Assembly (NCBI GenBank): GCA_933228895.1
Contig: OW121846.1
Location: forward strand, 48,564,107-48,628,106
Length of the DNA: 64,000 nucleotides
From: Platycnemis pennipes
Taxonomy: Eukaryota > Arthropoda > Insecta > Odonata > Platycnemididae
Reading direction: 5' to 3'
Shown piece by piece: positions 46,382-57,735 of the stretch (its first letter is position 1; each line of letters opens with the position of its first letter). The notes under the pieces are model-generated. The model was not told the DNA's origin. It made no database searches and saw only the letters and a program-made list of their open reading frames with translations. The translations under genes were made by a program, and so were the position numbers.

Positions 46382-47669
46382 TTAACTAATGTTCCGTACA
46401 TTACTGTGTGGTCGCAAAAAACTCGGGTTTGAACGTAATTGTATCCGGCAAGACATTGTGGAATGATACCATAATGAAAAAAATTGGGTGTGCTTAAACG
46501 GGAAAAGTGTAAACTTCTTTGACCGATTTATATTCCCAAATAAATCTGATAAATAGTTTAGCCACGCTTTAATCACTCTTTTGTTCACTACGCCGTGCAG
46601 AAAGCTAGACTTGTGTATTTCTTTTCTCTTTATGTGAACGTATATACAGTTATCATCATCGACATTTCGCGGTAATTTACTCACCGTTGTATTAACCTCA
46701 ACTGCAACATTAATAACTTGACCAAAAATCCCAAACTGACCGTGGATATATCGCAGTCGCCTGATTTGCAGGAAAGGAATTCGGGGTGATATTAATCTTT
46801 CAGTCACCAAATCTAATGGAAAATTTTTCAAACTATCTGGAAATGGGGGATATTTGAAACCATTATATACTAATAATTATGGGATATTTTTTTGTGAATA
46901 GTTGTGATACTGGTTGTACATATCTGAAATTTCGATTTCTGAAGCGGAAAAATTTTCCTGATTAATATTATACTTTTTGTACTGCCAATATTGGTAAATC
47001 ATTTAAATTATTTGGAAACCAAAGTCTATCACAAACATCGCAAGCATGTCCAAATTCATTGTTAATAAATTGCTTTATAAACTCTTTATGTGCCGACAAA
47101 TGTGTTGAGAATGAGCTGTACATTACTTGCTCTTGTGGTTGTGGTTTTATTAGAGGTTCGTTAATATTATTTTCGTTTGACATGTGTTTCTCATTCCACC
47201 GTTGAACGAAATCGTGCACAACATTATCAACATTTGAATTGGACCCGCCCCGATCCTCTCCTCCATCAATTAGCATAGCCGGAATATGAAGATCTGAAGA
47301 TGATCCACCACTTTCAGAATTAGGATAGGTAAAGTCTCCGCGGTATAAATGGCACCTCTCTCGTAGTGGGACCTGCTATTTGCGAACAATGAATTATACG
47401 ATCTCTCTCGGGAATGTATGGTAGTATTATTGGAGGGCCCCGCTATTTGGCACTCAGTCATTTCCATAGTTTGTAGGAAATCATTTGTCCCTTGTCTCTC
47501 CCTGTAATTTTTAGAACGAATTTTATCTAGGCTCTTTCAATGAGCAGCATCTTCATTTCCTACACAATCTTTGAGGATTTAGTCTTGTGAAGTGACTTAG
47601 TCACAATCTAGTCTTGACATCAGCTTTTTTCCTATCACGATACTTTCTGGCATATTCGGCTTTTTTCTC

Positions 47670-47713
47670 GTTTTCCGCTTCCTGTGCACTCTGATGCACA
47701 GGAAGCGGAAAAC
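47670..47713. repeat. Perfect 19-bp foldback
   Basis: Arms 47670-47688 and 47695-47713 are exact inverted repeats (core ccgcttcctgtgca) with the loop ctctga. It lies exactly where Helitron coding sequence meets inserted Penelope sequence. Confidence 0.85.
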
Positions 47714-47799
47714 CTCCTCTTTTCCCTTACCAAACACCACCAACCTCTCACCCAACACCTCCCTCCCCCGCCCACTTCTAGTTCTGTATGTATACCGCA
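47712..47799 (+). mobile_element. Penelope 3' untranslated fragment inside the Helitron remnant
   Basis: cccttaccaaacaccaccaa through agttctgtatgtataccgc matches 49105-49190 almost exactly. It splits the RERKKE and AENEKKAEYARKYRDRKK blocks of the Helitron frame. Confidence 0.75.
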
Positions 47800-48136
47800 T
47801 TCTTTCTTTCTTTCGCGGTAATTTCTGGCATTTTCAGCATTTTTTCTCTCCCGATCCATGTTAGTGTTTTACAATTAGGGATCAGGGTCATGTCTCCCCA
47901 ATTCTTTCAATTTAGCGCGATAATTTCCGTCATCTTCAGCTGTCTTCCTCTTTCTTTAATCTCCCTTTCCTTCCGCTAAATTATTGAATTGTAAAATCCC
48001 ACCCATTTCTTCTGTTGTTTCATTAACCTTTTGATCTTCTTGCCACTCTCTTCCTCTTTCTGCATTTTCTAACATTGCGGATTCAACACCCTTCGTTGCC
48101 TTCATGACGTTAGTCTATGTTCCCGTGCCTACAAAA

Positions 48137-48389
48137 GAATTCCAAATTAATATGTGTTCTCGATATAGCAGATCAGGTGCGTAAGTCAAATTTCCGAATG
48201 AAATTCTCATAACACACCCATTTCTTATGAAAAACCATTTTCCCCCACAAATTTGTCGGGAAAAAAATTTTTGACATGACCAGAACAAAATCAGGAAAAA
48301 TTGTCAAGACTTATTCCCAAAAGAAACTCAAAAAAAGCTCCACCATATCGAGTAGATCTTACGACTTTCGGTACGTGAGACGACGAGCC
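48137..48389 (+). repeat. 250-bp interspersed repeat, copy 1
   Basis: About 96% identical to 48778-49027, from gaattccaaattaatat to cgtgagacgacgagcc. No coding sequence is evident and no target duplication is visible at this copy. Confidence 0.85.
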
Positions 48390-48777
48390 TAAGCACTTCG
48401 TCATCTTACTCCCTTCAGAGCAATCGTTCGCATGAATTTACATTCGGCATTCTAAACGGGACCCCGGAAAGAAGAACCTGACGGTACGTGACGCGAGTTT
48501 GCTCTTTTTCCCCCATGCCAAAAGAGCCGACGGACCAAAAGAAGTTTACACTTCAAAAAGCACGAGATAGAACTTATGGCAGAGGGGTAGGAAGTGTGTC
48601 AGGCGTATGACTGAGCACCGGAAATTTTGGGAGAAAGGGGACTCATCTTCCCTGGCGGCAAAACAACTCTTGGACTTCGCACACCACTGCCTGTTTGACC
48701 TGGAGATACTCCAATTGGAGAGGGAAGGTTGGAGAATGGACACTGTGGAACAATTTGAAATTGTTCTACAAGGGCAT

Positions 48778-49027
48778 GAATTCCAAATTAATATATGTTC
48801 TCGATATAGCAGATCAGGTGCGTAAGTCAAATTTCCGAAAGAAATTCTCATAACACCCATTTCTTATGAAAAACCATTTTCCCCACAAATTTGTCGGGAA
48901 AAAAATTTTTGACATGACCAGAACAAAATCAGGAAAAATTGTCAAGACTTGTTCCCAAAAGAAACTCAAAAAAAGCTCCACCATATCGAGTAGATCTTAC
49001 GACCTTCGGTACGTGAGACGACGAGCC
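48778..49027 (+). repeat. 250-bp interspersed repeat, copy 2, inserted in Penelope
   Basis: Flanked by catgaat (48775-48781) and cacgaat (49028-49034), where the empty homologous site in copy A has a single catgaat. This fits a 7-bp target duplication and therefore a mobile element, probably a short nonautonomous DNA transposon. Its superfamily is unknown. Confidence 0.75.
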
Positions 49028-49202
49028 CACGAATGATCAGCTGTTCAAATGTCACGGCCCACTCCTAAACCACGCATTGACTCGCCACCAGTTCCTCCCC
49101 TTTCCCCTTACCAAACACCACCAACCTCTCACCCAACACCTCCCTCCCCCTCCCACTTCTAGTTCTGTATGTATACCGCTTCCGACCGAATATATTTCGT
49201 AA

Positions 49203-49232
49203 CTAATGATGGCTTACCGGCTGAAACGCGTA
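49203..49232 (+). ncRNA. Hammerhead-like core
   Basis: CTAATGA (one change from CTGATGA), one extra T, GGCT-TACC-GGCT stem with wobbles, GAAAC, then the palindrome CGCG and TA. Degenerate. Confidence 0.3.
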
Positions 49233-50570
49233 ATTAGCCATTAAAACTGTGGAAAAGGTTTTTTTAAACTCTTGATTTTTCATTACTCGATTTTGAGATC
49301 AAAGAAATACTGACATATTCCCGGAAAGAACAACCTTACCTGATTAAACCTCATCCATGCGAGTGTCGGTTATGTAAGTATCCTTAATTCTTTTCAACAT
49401 GTTCGTGGTAGTTCATCTTGGCCAACTTTGGTCTTCACACCTTCAACAAAAAAGATGATTCCGCGACAATTAAAATTATGTTTTTTTCTTTATGTTATTG
49501 TTATTAGTGTTTTCTCTGATAACGTGAAATTCGATTCTCTCCCGAGCCATTAATTGGGGACCTTATTTTTTCCCCTTCACAGCAACGGGTAATCGACAAT
49601 ATAATTAATCTGAATGATTAGTGCTTATATTGCGAAATGGGCGAAAAAAGCTGCATTGCGTTATGTAAATAATGCTTAGATTACCCCCTATCCAAATCTA
49701 TATTTCATTTTGAAATGTTGTTAATTTATGCATCAGAAATTAGGCAATTCAACATCTGTTCACTTAAGTGCTTGCAATCTGGATGTCCGCTGTTATATAT
49801 AGGGATATCGAGGAGGGGTAGTTGCGGAAGGAGAGGCAGGCATGAGGGGGAGGGTGGGTGTTGGGTAGGGTAGGGAATACCTTTGTAGGGTATTCCCAAC
49901 TGGTCTGATAAGAACGGGCAGTTCGTAATGGTGATACGTAAGAAAGCAGGAATGTGGGCAAAGTCAAAGGGGCGGAAGGTGAAGGGGGGAGAGGATAGAC
50001 TGGGGGAATAGTGCCGAGGGTCGAATCGGGGACTCCGCGAGCTGGAAGACGCCGCACTCCACCTCGTATATTCTTTAACCCCACCATGACGCAGAGGTTA
50101 TCACTTATAGCGCCCGTAGTGGAGTGCTGTCAAATGCCAATAGTCCGCTTGACTCATAGCAGACAATGCGGATTCGATGGAGAGAGAAATGATTTAACGT
50201 GTTGTGGCCGAAAAATCGATATCTCTCAGTCTTCTCACTCCAGAGACTCCCGTCTTAGTAGACTACCTTTTCATTTTCCTGCGCAACTGTGAATGAAAAG
50301 GAAGGAGACTGGCTTCGTCCAGTGCACGGGCAGTGCGAGGCATTGGATATCGCAAATGAGATTTGGCTGAGATTCTTGTGATCCGATGATAATGCAAATT
50401 CATATCGCATGTGGAGAATATTTTTAAGATAATATTCAGAATATATAATAGGTATTCCATCTTACAGTTCCTGGTTTTTTATTTTAGAAAATAAGAGCGT
50501 TTTACGGGACGGGATAAAAGCGGGCAGTCCGAGGCATATGATATCGCAAATGAGATTTGGCAGAGATTCA

Positions 50571-50608
50571 AGGCGAATTCACATGGGAGCGAAATGCGTG
50601 CGGAAGGC
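50571..50608 (+). repeat. Harbinger-like left terminal inverted repeat
   Basis: Starts AGGCGAATTCACATGGG. Pairs with 51908-51945 with small gaps. Confidence 0.7.
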
Positions 50609-51907
50609 GGAAAGGCGTTTAGCCAATCAACTTGCTCTAATATGGGAACGGACCGGAGGAATTGAGATGGAAAAGAAAATTCAAAGAGCTCCTAGCCAAT
50701 CACAAGAGAGGGTGCGGAAAAAAGGGGGCGGAAAGTGTTGGTAGAAATTCTTAATATTTTCCGCAGTCCGCATGAGAATTGTGACGTATGCTCAAAAGTA
50801 GCTCGAAGTGATTTCAAAAACAATGACACAGCGACACCCGACGCATCTTGCGGGAAACTTCAAGCCGAACAGAATCCCAAGTCAGCCCACTTTCGAGTGA
50901 CTAGCCCACATTTTGGATAGCTGTCGCACGGAAGAACCCCAAATTAATGAGATCAAGACCTATTCATGACGAGGGAAATCAAAACTTTCCCATGATCAAT
51001 CGCTCAGCTGATAATTATAGTATTTCGTACACAATCGAAAAATTTGAGAGCAAATAAAATCCCCTCAGCTCTTTTAAGCATTTGAAGTGATTCCAGAGGT
51101 TGTTGTAGTTTCTATTTTTGTCATGTTGGCTCTAATTGCAAAATTTCCCATGCTGAATGAAGGAATTGTCATTTATGTAATATATGGGTGATTTCAACTC
51201 AAATCAGCTGAATGGGTGATATCAACTCAAATAAGCTGATTTGAGTCAGGGGACACTCCCCTTCCTAGGAAGGATAGTGAATCATTGATCACATTATATA
51301 TCCTGTAACTGAATACATGTTAAATTTTGCATAAATCAATGGCCTTAAATGTATGCAAATGTCCACTTATAACGTTTTTTGTCCAGGTTCTCAAATAAAG
51401 GCATCAATATTCATCAAGGTAATCCCTACTGCTTTCACATAGGTAAATTTTGGAAAGTGCTGAAGGTCACCTAGGACATGCTTTTGCTGAATCTACCAAA
51501 TCTGAGATGAAGATGCCCATATATATTACATTATTATGTTAAAAAATGATCAAGTGATCAAGCGGAACTTCATTATTTTCAAAATACAATTTTTTTCTTC
51601 TCTTGCCTTCTTGACGAAATAAGATTTCCTATTGATGAAAGGAATGACGTGATCCATCAAAGGATGATTAATGTAAATTCCAAAGCGAGGATCTGTCAGA
51701 TACAGGATCAAATCAGTGGTCACATGACAAATACATCTAGAGAGTAAATACAAGATCGTAAATTCAATCGCGATAGAAGAAGAGTTGTTCGTGTCACGGC
51801 GTTCAAGTAAGAATTGGTCCGCTCTTTTTCGTTCCGCGGTTACAGTTCCAGTCCTATTCCTTAAATTCTGCCTCTCTGTTGGGCGTTTCTGATTGGTTTC
51901 CGCAATT

Positions 51908-51945
51908 TCCGCCGTCCGCACTTTCCGCCCCATGTGAATCCAGCT
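51908..51945 (-). repeat. Harbinger-like right terminal inverted repeat
   Basis: Inward reading starts AGCTGGATTCACATGGGG, matching the left end. Confidence 0.7.
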
Positions 51946-53074
51946 TCATTGTGATCCGATGAGAATGCAAATTCATCTCGCGTGTGGAGAATTTTTTTAA
52001 AATAATATTCTGAATGCATCATAGGTATTCCATCTTACAGCTCCTGGTTTTATATGATAGAAAATAAGATGGTTTTAAATATATGTTTGTTGAGAAATTC
52101 GTAATCACGTTCTTCTTACATATAACCTATAGCACGGGGTTTACTAACGGTTTCGATTGTTGGGTGAAAAATTCACGTGGGGGATAGGTTACCCTGCTGG
52201 TTAGATGAAATTGGAAATGACGTGAGAAAGTTGTGTGAAGGGGTGACAAAATTTTCTAATATTCTTTCTATGAACACTGTAGTTAATGCACGAGAAGAAT
52301 GTATTTGAACGCTATGATGAAAGGCATTCGGCTATAAAATTTTCTACTCTGAATACACCATCTACTTCAAATAAGACTAGTCACGTTCAAATACGTAATT
52401 CGGCGAAAATTAAATCTTTTGTAGTTTCACATTTCAGCTTATATTTCTGGGTTTGTAGTTAAGGTATGGTTCAGGGAGAGATGGAAAGGCAATTGATATC
52501 AGAATAAGGCTACAGACCAGAAAAAAACACATGTCATGGGTGATCATCTTCCAAGAGGATGGAATCCACGACTCATGTCCATTTGCCTTGATGTCTTCGT
52601 CAATAAACATATTCATAATCGCCCCGGACGTGGCTAGTCCACTTTTTTCCCTCGTTCCGAAATATAGTAGAGTTGGGCCAGTTACATAAAAGGATTGAAT
52701 TTCTAGAATCCAGGAACTGAACCCACTCCGGCCTACTTTGCCCTCCTTTCTCTGATCTCCAGGAGACAATAACCAGGGATAGGACGAAGCCGTGAGTGCC
52801 CTGAGTGACGAGGTGTGAATCCTTTAAGTATGGAAGGGAAAGCCACAAGGTGACAATCAAGGTAGTTGGCACATAGGGTTAAACTTAAATCACGCATCAG
52901 TCAGTCATAGACTAGTGAACGAAATAATGACGACACATCAGTGAATAATGCTCCGTACCCGAAAGTACGAGGGAGAAACCGGGGTATATGATTGAGTTTG
53001 ACTCTGCTCAAGGGCGGATAGTATATTCTTCGATGGAAAAGTATAAATTACTAGCACATATATGTATAGGTCAA

Positions 53075-54470
53075 TGAAAGTATATGTTGTCTGGAAAACA
53101 ATCCCATAATTTTGCTACGTCAATTATATCGTTTAATTTTACGTCAGAGACCATATTATTAAAATGCAATCAAAATCGACATATTTGAATTATATATGTA
53201 CACAGCGGACATACCACGGCCCATTTCCCGGTCCAGGTGAATTTTTTTATATGGAAAATAATGTGCGTGTGGGCCCATGTTCGATTACAGGGAGTGGAAA
53301 TTTTTGAGTGTAAAAGTATGCACGGCAATAACTTGTAATAAGACACCTCAAATTCATTAAAACGCTTTTCTGACGGGACCTAAATAATTGCACCCTTATA
53401 TTGTATCAAAGGACCACTAATGGTTTAAAGATAATAGTAAATTCAGAATAATAATTTCTACATATTACATAATGCACTCCTGTATTTTGGTAACCGAGAT
53501 GGCCTTCCAGGGGTGTAATATTAGTAGTGTGAATCTACATCCACTACCTCTACTCTACTTGTGCAGCACATTTATCTCCACCTCTCACGAACTTTCTCTC
53601 TGAACAAATAATAACCGTCCCTGAAAAATGAAATTAATTCCAACCAAATAATAAGCTAAGTAAACAAGTTAAATTATATCTTTGTTATGAAGTGAAATAA
53701 TCACAAATATAAGGTGTTTATGTAGTAATGTGTATGTATGGTGTATGCATGCATATGTCGCCTCATTCTCATTTCTTTCTTTAGATTCGAATCGGTGCGA
53801 TATGGATAAATAGATACATAATGGCTGTTGATTGTAACGTGATTGGATATCTTGAGGCGTTATCCTCCTAGGGATTATATTACTCGAATAGCAAATTATA
53901 TCTGCCTGATCTGTGATCTTCCCTCTTTTCTCATATGCTCTCTTGAATTTTCTCCCTCTCTTGATGATAAGATTGTATTAGAAGTTACGTATGAATTCAT
54001 GCCTGTAAAAGCAATGTGCCTTATTTGCTCTCCTCTACATTAAATGAGAATATATAAAAATATTTCATAGGAACTGGCTGAAGTCTACACATATGTTTGT
54101 AATTCATACTACCCAGGGATCTATGTGATAGACATTAAAATAACATCAATAACATCAACAGATGAACAAAATCTTTAAAATTTTAGGGAAAGATTGAGTG
54201 AATTAATAAAAAAACCGATCTGTTCCTGTTGGGAAAGCTATGGTTATAATAGTTAAACAAAATTGCAGGATTAAAAGCATATAATTCTTGATTGGTTTCT
54301 ATTCTAAATCCTTTCTTCATTAAGGTAATGAAATATGTTTGGATATACAAATATAGAAACCTTGGTGGGTTCAACGGTGAAATTGAAAACTTTCAATGGA
54401 TTTCATTGGATTTTTTCATAACATCCCGTACATTTTATCGTCATTTTTTTCTAAATCTTGTCAGTATGAT
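53075..54470. other. Insertion in copy B, unassigned
   Basis: About 1.4 kb absent from copy A. The boundaries are blurred and no terminal repeats or coding motifs were found. Confidence 0.4.
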
Positions 54471-54777
54471 GAGCAAGAACATAAGCATTTGACTTCATGC
54501 ATTGCGGAAAATGATTGGGAATATATTTAACGCTCTTATGTCATCCATTGTCGGGAAGGTGAATTTCATTTGCATTGAGCTTCAAAACCACATATAATTA
54601 GCCAAACCTTTTCAATAAACATCATAAAATACGCTGTGATTAACATGTGTTCCGATGACCGCATTTATCGTATTATGATACCACGTATAATTTTATAATG
54701 TGCAGCACATGTTAATGATAGTAAATTATTTTTCCATTCTATACCATGTTCTCTTCAATAAGAGTACGGTGCCATCC

Positions 54778-57067
54778 ATTGCTACGAATCCATTGCTACG
54801 AAATTTGCATATCATTATATGGCGAAATGATTATTAGATTACAACAACCGGGAAGGATTCCGATGTTCATTTGTCATAATCGATATTCCGTACTGCTTAC
54901 ATTGTGGCATATGCTAATCAAGAGCAATAGGAATAATCTCTCCATTTTCATTTGATTATAATGCGGCATTTAAGGGGTTAGTACATATGCGTTTAGGACT
55001 ATTAATATTTCGAGACCCTTGGAAACAAATAAACCAGTAGGATGGGAGTAAGGGTAATATAATTTACGTTTCGATTATTACAAGCATCTGTCCCTCATGG
55101 AAATTAGGGGAAATAATTGTGTGACATTTAAGTCCTCCAAGAAAATTTGCTATTGATCCTGCAAACTAAACGTACAGTGTTCCTTATATTTGCTGTTTTT
55201 TATGTTTGGTGATAATTTGTCTAGATAATATCAAGTATTTCCTTCCAAGTAATCAGATGTGTAGCGCTACACATCTTCTTTGACGAATTGCATTTCAGCA
55301 TAAACAAGTTAGAATTTTATTTATTTATAATTGTGTGCACTTAATCTTGTGGTTTTTATTGTGTGATTTGATCTTGTGTGCACGAATGAGCTGTTGGAAG
55401 TGCTGTCTTATGAAGTGCATGAAGTTTGTAAGACAACTGTAATTTTTAAACAAAGCATGTAGAGATACTCGATTGCTGAACGCTATAAGGCAGGCCGCTG
55501 TGAAATGTTGCAACTAGAGGATATGGGTTCATGCGCAACCTTGTAGACTTTCTGTGGATCCATTTATAAAGAAGGGTGGATATCCAAAAGACCCTGATTT
55601 TCCAGACCGAATGCCACAGCTCGTTCTTGTGAAAAAGGGCTCTCTCTGCATTCTTATACTAGTTGTTTCACGTCGAGCGTAAGAGTTGAGAATTTGTTTG
55701 AGGTCACGCCATAGTCTCACTTCATGTACCTATCTCGATTTCTAGGTCTTGTTGATTTTGGGGGTTTATACTGGAATTATTGTGTTGCTAATAAATAATT
55801 GATGTTTTCAACGTTATATGATTTATAAACCTTATACTTCGTTGATTTATAAGGTTATGGTAATATTATTCAGATTAAAATATATCTTGGTGATTTCCTG
55901 ACTTGGATTTATGACGTCCCGTCCTATGTTGTAATTTCTTTTAAACGACTGCAGCACATTGTCAATCCTGGAATCCTTGTCTTCAATTACATACAGGAAT
56001 CTTTTTTCCTTCAGAAATAACCACAGAAATGTGAGACATGATATATCCATAAGTAATTATTCATACTGCTGCCTAAAAACTAAAATAATTGTGGAACATG
56101 GATAGTGGAACATAGATATTTCGATCCCCAAGAAAACGTGAAAATTTGGGATTTTTAAATAGTGCGACATGGGCAAAATATGATATTGTAAATAACACAT
56201 AATTATTTTGTGCCTTATTCTTAAATATATTTAAAACACAAGGTAAAAAATTAGAAATCATGGCCTGATCTTTTAATTTAATTCTTTCACTCGTAATATA
56301 AAACTTGAAATGATGTAATGACTAAAAAACAGAGAAGCTGAAGGAACATTTGTATGCATAGTTTTCTCCTCTATTTTAGAGTAAATTATCACTAAATCGC
56401 CTTTCTAAAACCAGGAAGTAGTACTTTATTCTATCTGCTGTCACAGGATCCCATGCCTCCTTGCATATTGTAAAGTTTTGAAGGATCCAGTTAAATGTTA
56501 AGGCAATTTACATTTTTTTAGTATGGTCTTAACCAACCATTTCAAATAGAATTGTCTACGATTTTCACTATCCACTTGTTCATATTCTGAAAAATAGATG
56601 GCATAAATTAAAAAATCCGAGTTGTTAAACAAAACTCTTTGCTGGACCACTGTAAGTTTCACTTTATGGCAGTGATTGGATTATGAAATTTACTAAACTT
56701 CCGCTATGCCATTGTTGTAGCATTAAAACAACTGTGTACGTAACCTGGTACATCCATAAGAAGGATTGCCATATATCTAATTTCCCTTCATTGTACAAGT
56801 CCTGGAAGTGTGCATTTTTGGTGTGAGGAGTTAGATGAATGTCAAATCTCAGGGGAACATGGGACAATTAACATTCCCATTTGGATGTAAACCTTATCCT
56901 GAATTCCTGAAAGACATCCTAAAATATTTTTTTTAAATATGCATCTAGTTACAAAAAGACTGCGTTAAAGTATAATAATAAGAACTGCGGTGAGAATACA
57001 ATTTGATACAATACTTTTGGTTGAAGTAATGTTTAACGGAAAATAATTTGTTAATGAAATATTTATG
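54778..57067. other. No gene seen
   Basis: Unassigned, A+T-rich. The minus frame 55529-55720 has no ATG at its start and no recognised motif. Confidence 0.4.
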
Positions 57068-57735
57068 GTATTATTCCACCGAATATCAGACAGTATTACC
57101 TCAAAACATGGCACTGAAGAAGAGAGGGAATAGTTCAAGTTAAATCAGGAATTGTGCTACAAAGGCGCCAAATTTCGTCCCCGCGCCTATTTTCGTCCCC
57201 CTAAGGTTCTCTGTTCTGACGACAGGGGCGCCATCGGTGATATTTGTCGTTAGGTGTGCTCATGGTAACCAGTTAGTACTGAAAGTTTCATACGTCTAGT
57301 CGGTTGCGTTCCCCTTTGAGAAAACTTATTCTGATTTTTGGAAAGGTGAGTTGTCGAAATACTATTTGTGCTCTTTCCGAATAACTTTTAATGTGTTTAT
57401 TTAGCTGCATTTTACATATTTGTTTAGGGTAAGCTATAAACTGTATGATCTGAGAATTTTGCCGTATTTGGTTCACTTCACGTGGTGTAGGAACCCGCCA
57501 TATTGGCAAGTGGAATGTTGCTATTTTCGTCCCCCCATCTGTTCATAATTCCGTCCAGGGGAAGAAATTTAGAACAAACATTTTTATTTTGTTTTAGATG
57601 CCACCTAGGAAGAAGTGGGACAAAGAAGATGGTATTATTCAACCGAATATCAGACAGTATTACTTCAAAATGTGGCACTGAAGAAGAGAGGGAATAATTC
57701 AAGTAAATCAGGAATTTTGCTATATATGCTCCAAA
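57068..57735 (+). mobile_element. pogo-like element 5' end between 105-bp direct repeats
   Basis: Direct repeats 57068-57170 and 57631-57735 (shared ccgaatatcagacagtatta and ggcactgaagaagagaggga) bracket a segment with several tttcgtcccc words (57174, 57192, 57523) and, after an intron-like acceptor ttttattttgttttag, an ATG at 57598 reading MPPRKKWDKED. That start is typical of the psq-type DNA-binding domain of pogo/Tigger-like transposases. The coding sequence is cut off after about 11 codons by the second direct repeat, so only the 5' end survives. Confidence 0.45.

Larger units (their letters stand above)
46382..48105 (-). mobile_element. Helitron-type protein N-terminal remnant
   Basis: Minus strand. 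Helitrons are rolling-circle transposons whose large protein begins with a basic, repetitive region and a domain of unknown function. Readable in order: RERKNAENARNYRERKKE (about 47860-47800), interrupted by a Penelope fragment, AEYARKYRDRKKADVKTRL (about 47660-47605), EFIKQFINNEFGHACDVCDR with LWFPNNL (about 47090-47010), then LPRNVDDDNCIYVHIKRKEI and HKSSFLHGVVNKRVIKAWLN (about 46700-46560), ending at 46382. The CDVCDRLWF and LPR--DDD---VHIK patterns are characteristic of arthropod Helitron proteins. The replication-initiator HUH motif and helicase are not present, and several stops and frameshifts interrupt the frame. No Helitron ends were identified. Confidence 0.65.
48590..49250 (+). mobile_element. 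Penelope-like element 3' end, copy 3 of family 1
   Basis: The endonuclease tail reads MTEHRKFWEKGDSSSLAAKQ, then HHCLFDLEILQLEREGW and EQFEIVLQG, and is interrupted at 48782 by the 250-bp repeat. It resumes with the 3' untranslated part (atgatcagctgttcaaatgt at 49033) and a hammerhead-like core at 49203-49232. It is closest to 6320-6790. Confidence 0.8.
50571..51945. mobile_element. PIF/Harbinger-like nonautonomous DNA transposon
   Basis: 1375-bp element with terminal inverted repeats: 5' aggcgaattcacatgggagc and, reading the 3' end inward, agctggattcacatggggcg, both followed by repeated GCGGAAA-type words (tgcggaaggcggaaa; gtgcggacggcggaaatt). It is flanked by TCA on both sides (50568-50570, 51946-51948). 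Copy A has TTA at the homologous uninterrupted position, which fits a 3-bp TWA-like Harbinger target. Two open frames (50538-50744 plus, 51550-51933 minus) begin inside or run across the terminal repeats and have no transposase motif, so I treat them as noncoding. Confidence 0.7.
48590..54777 (+). repeat. Dispersed repeat, copy B, expanded by insertions
   Basis: Colinear with copy A (6330-8816). The extra length comes from 48778-49027, a local tandem duplication around 50521-52070, the Harbinger-like element at 50571-51945, an insertion of about 0.5 kb near 52312-52808 and one of about 1.4 kb near 53075-54470. The closing segment 54478-54777 matches 8514-8816. Open frames in it are not conserved with copy A. 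Confidence 0.75.

Noticed and set aside
51550..51933. 127-codon minus frame inside the Harbinger-like element as its transposase
   Set aside because: Its first 30 residues are translated terminal repeat and the rest has no DDE or DNA-binding motif.
55529..55720. Peptide-precursor-like minus frame with SGKSGS
   Set aside because: No ATG at the start, no signal peptide, no dibasic cleavage pattern. The resemblance is too weak.
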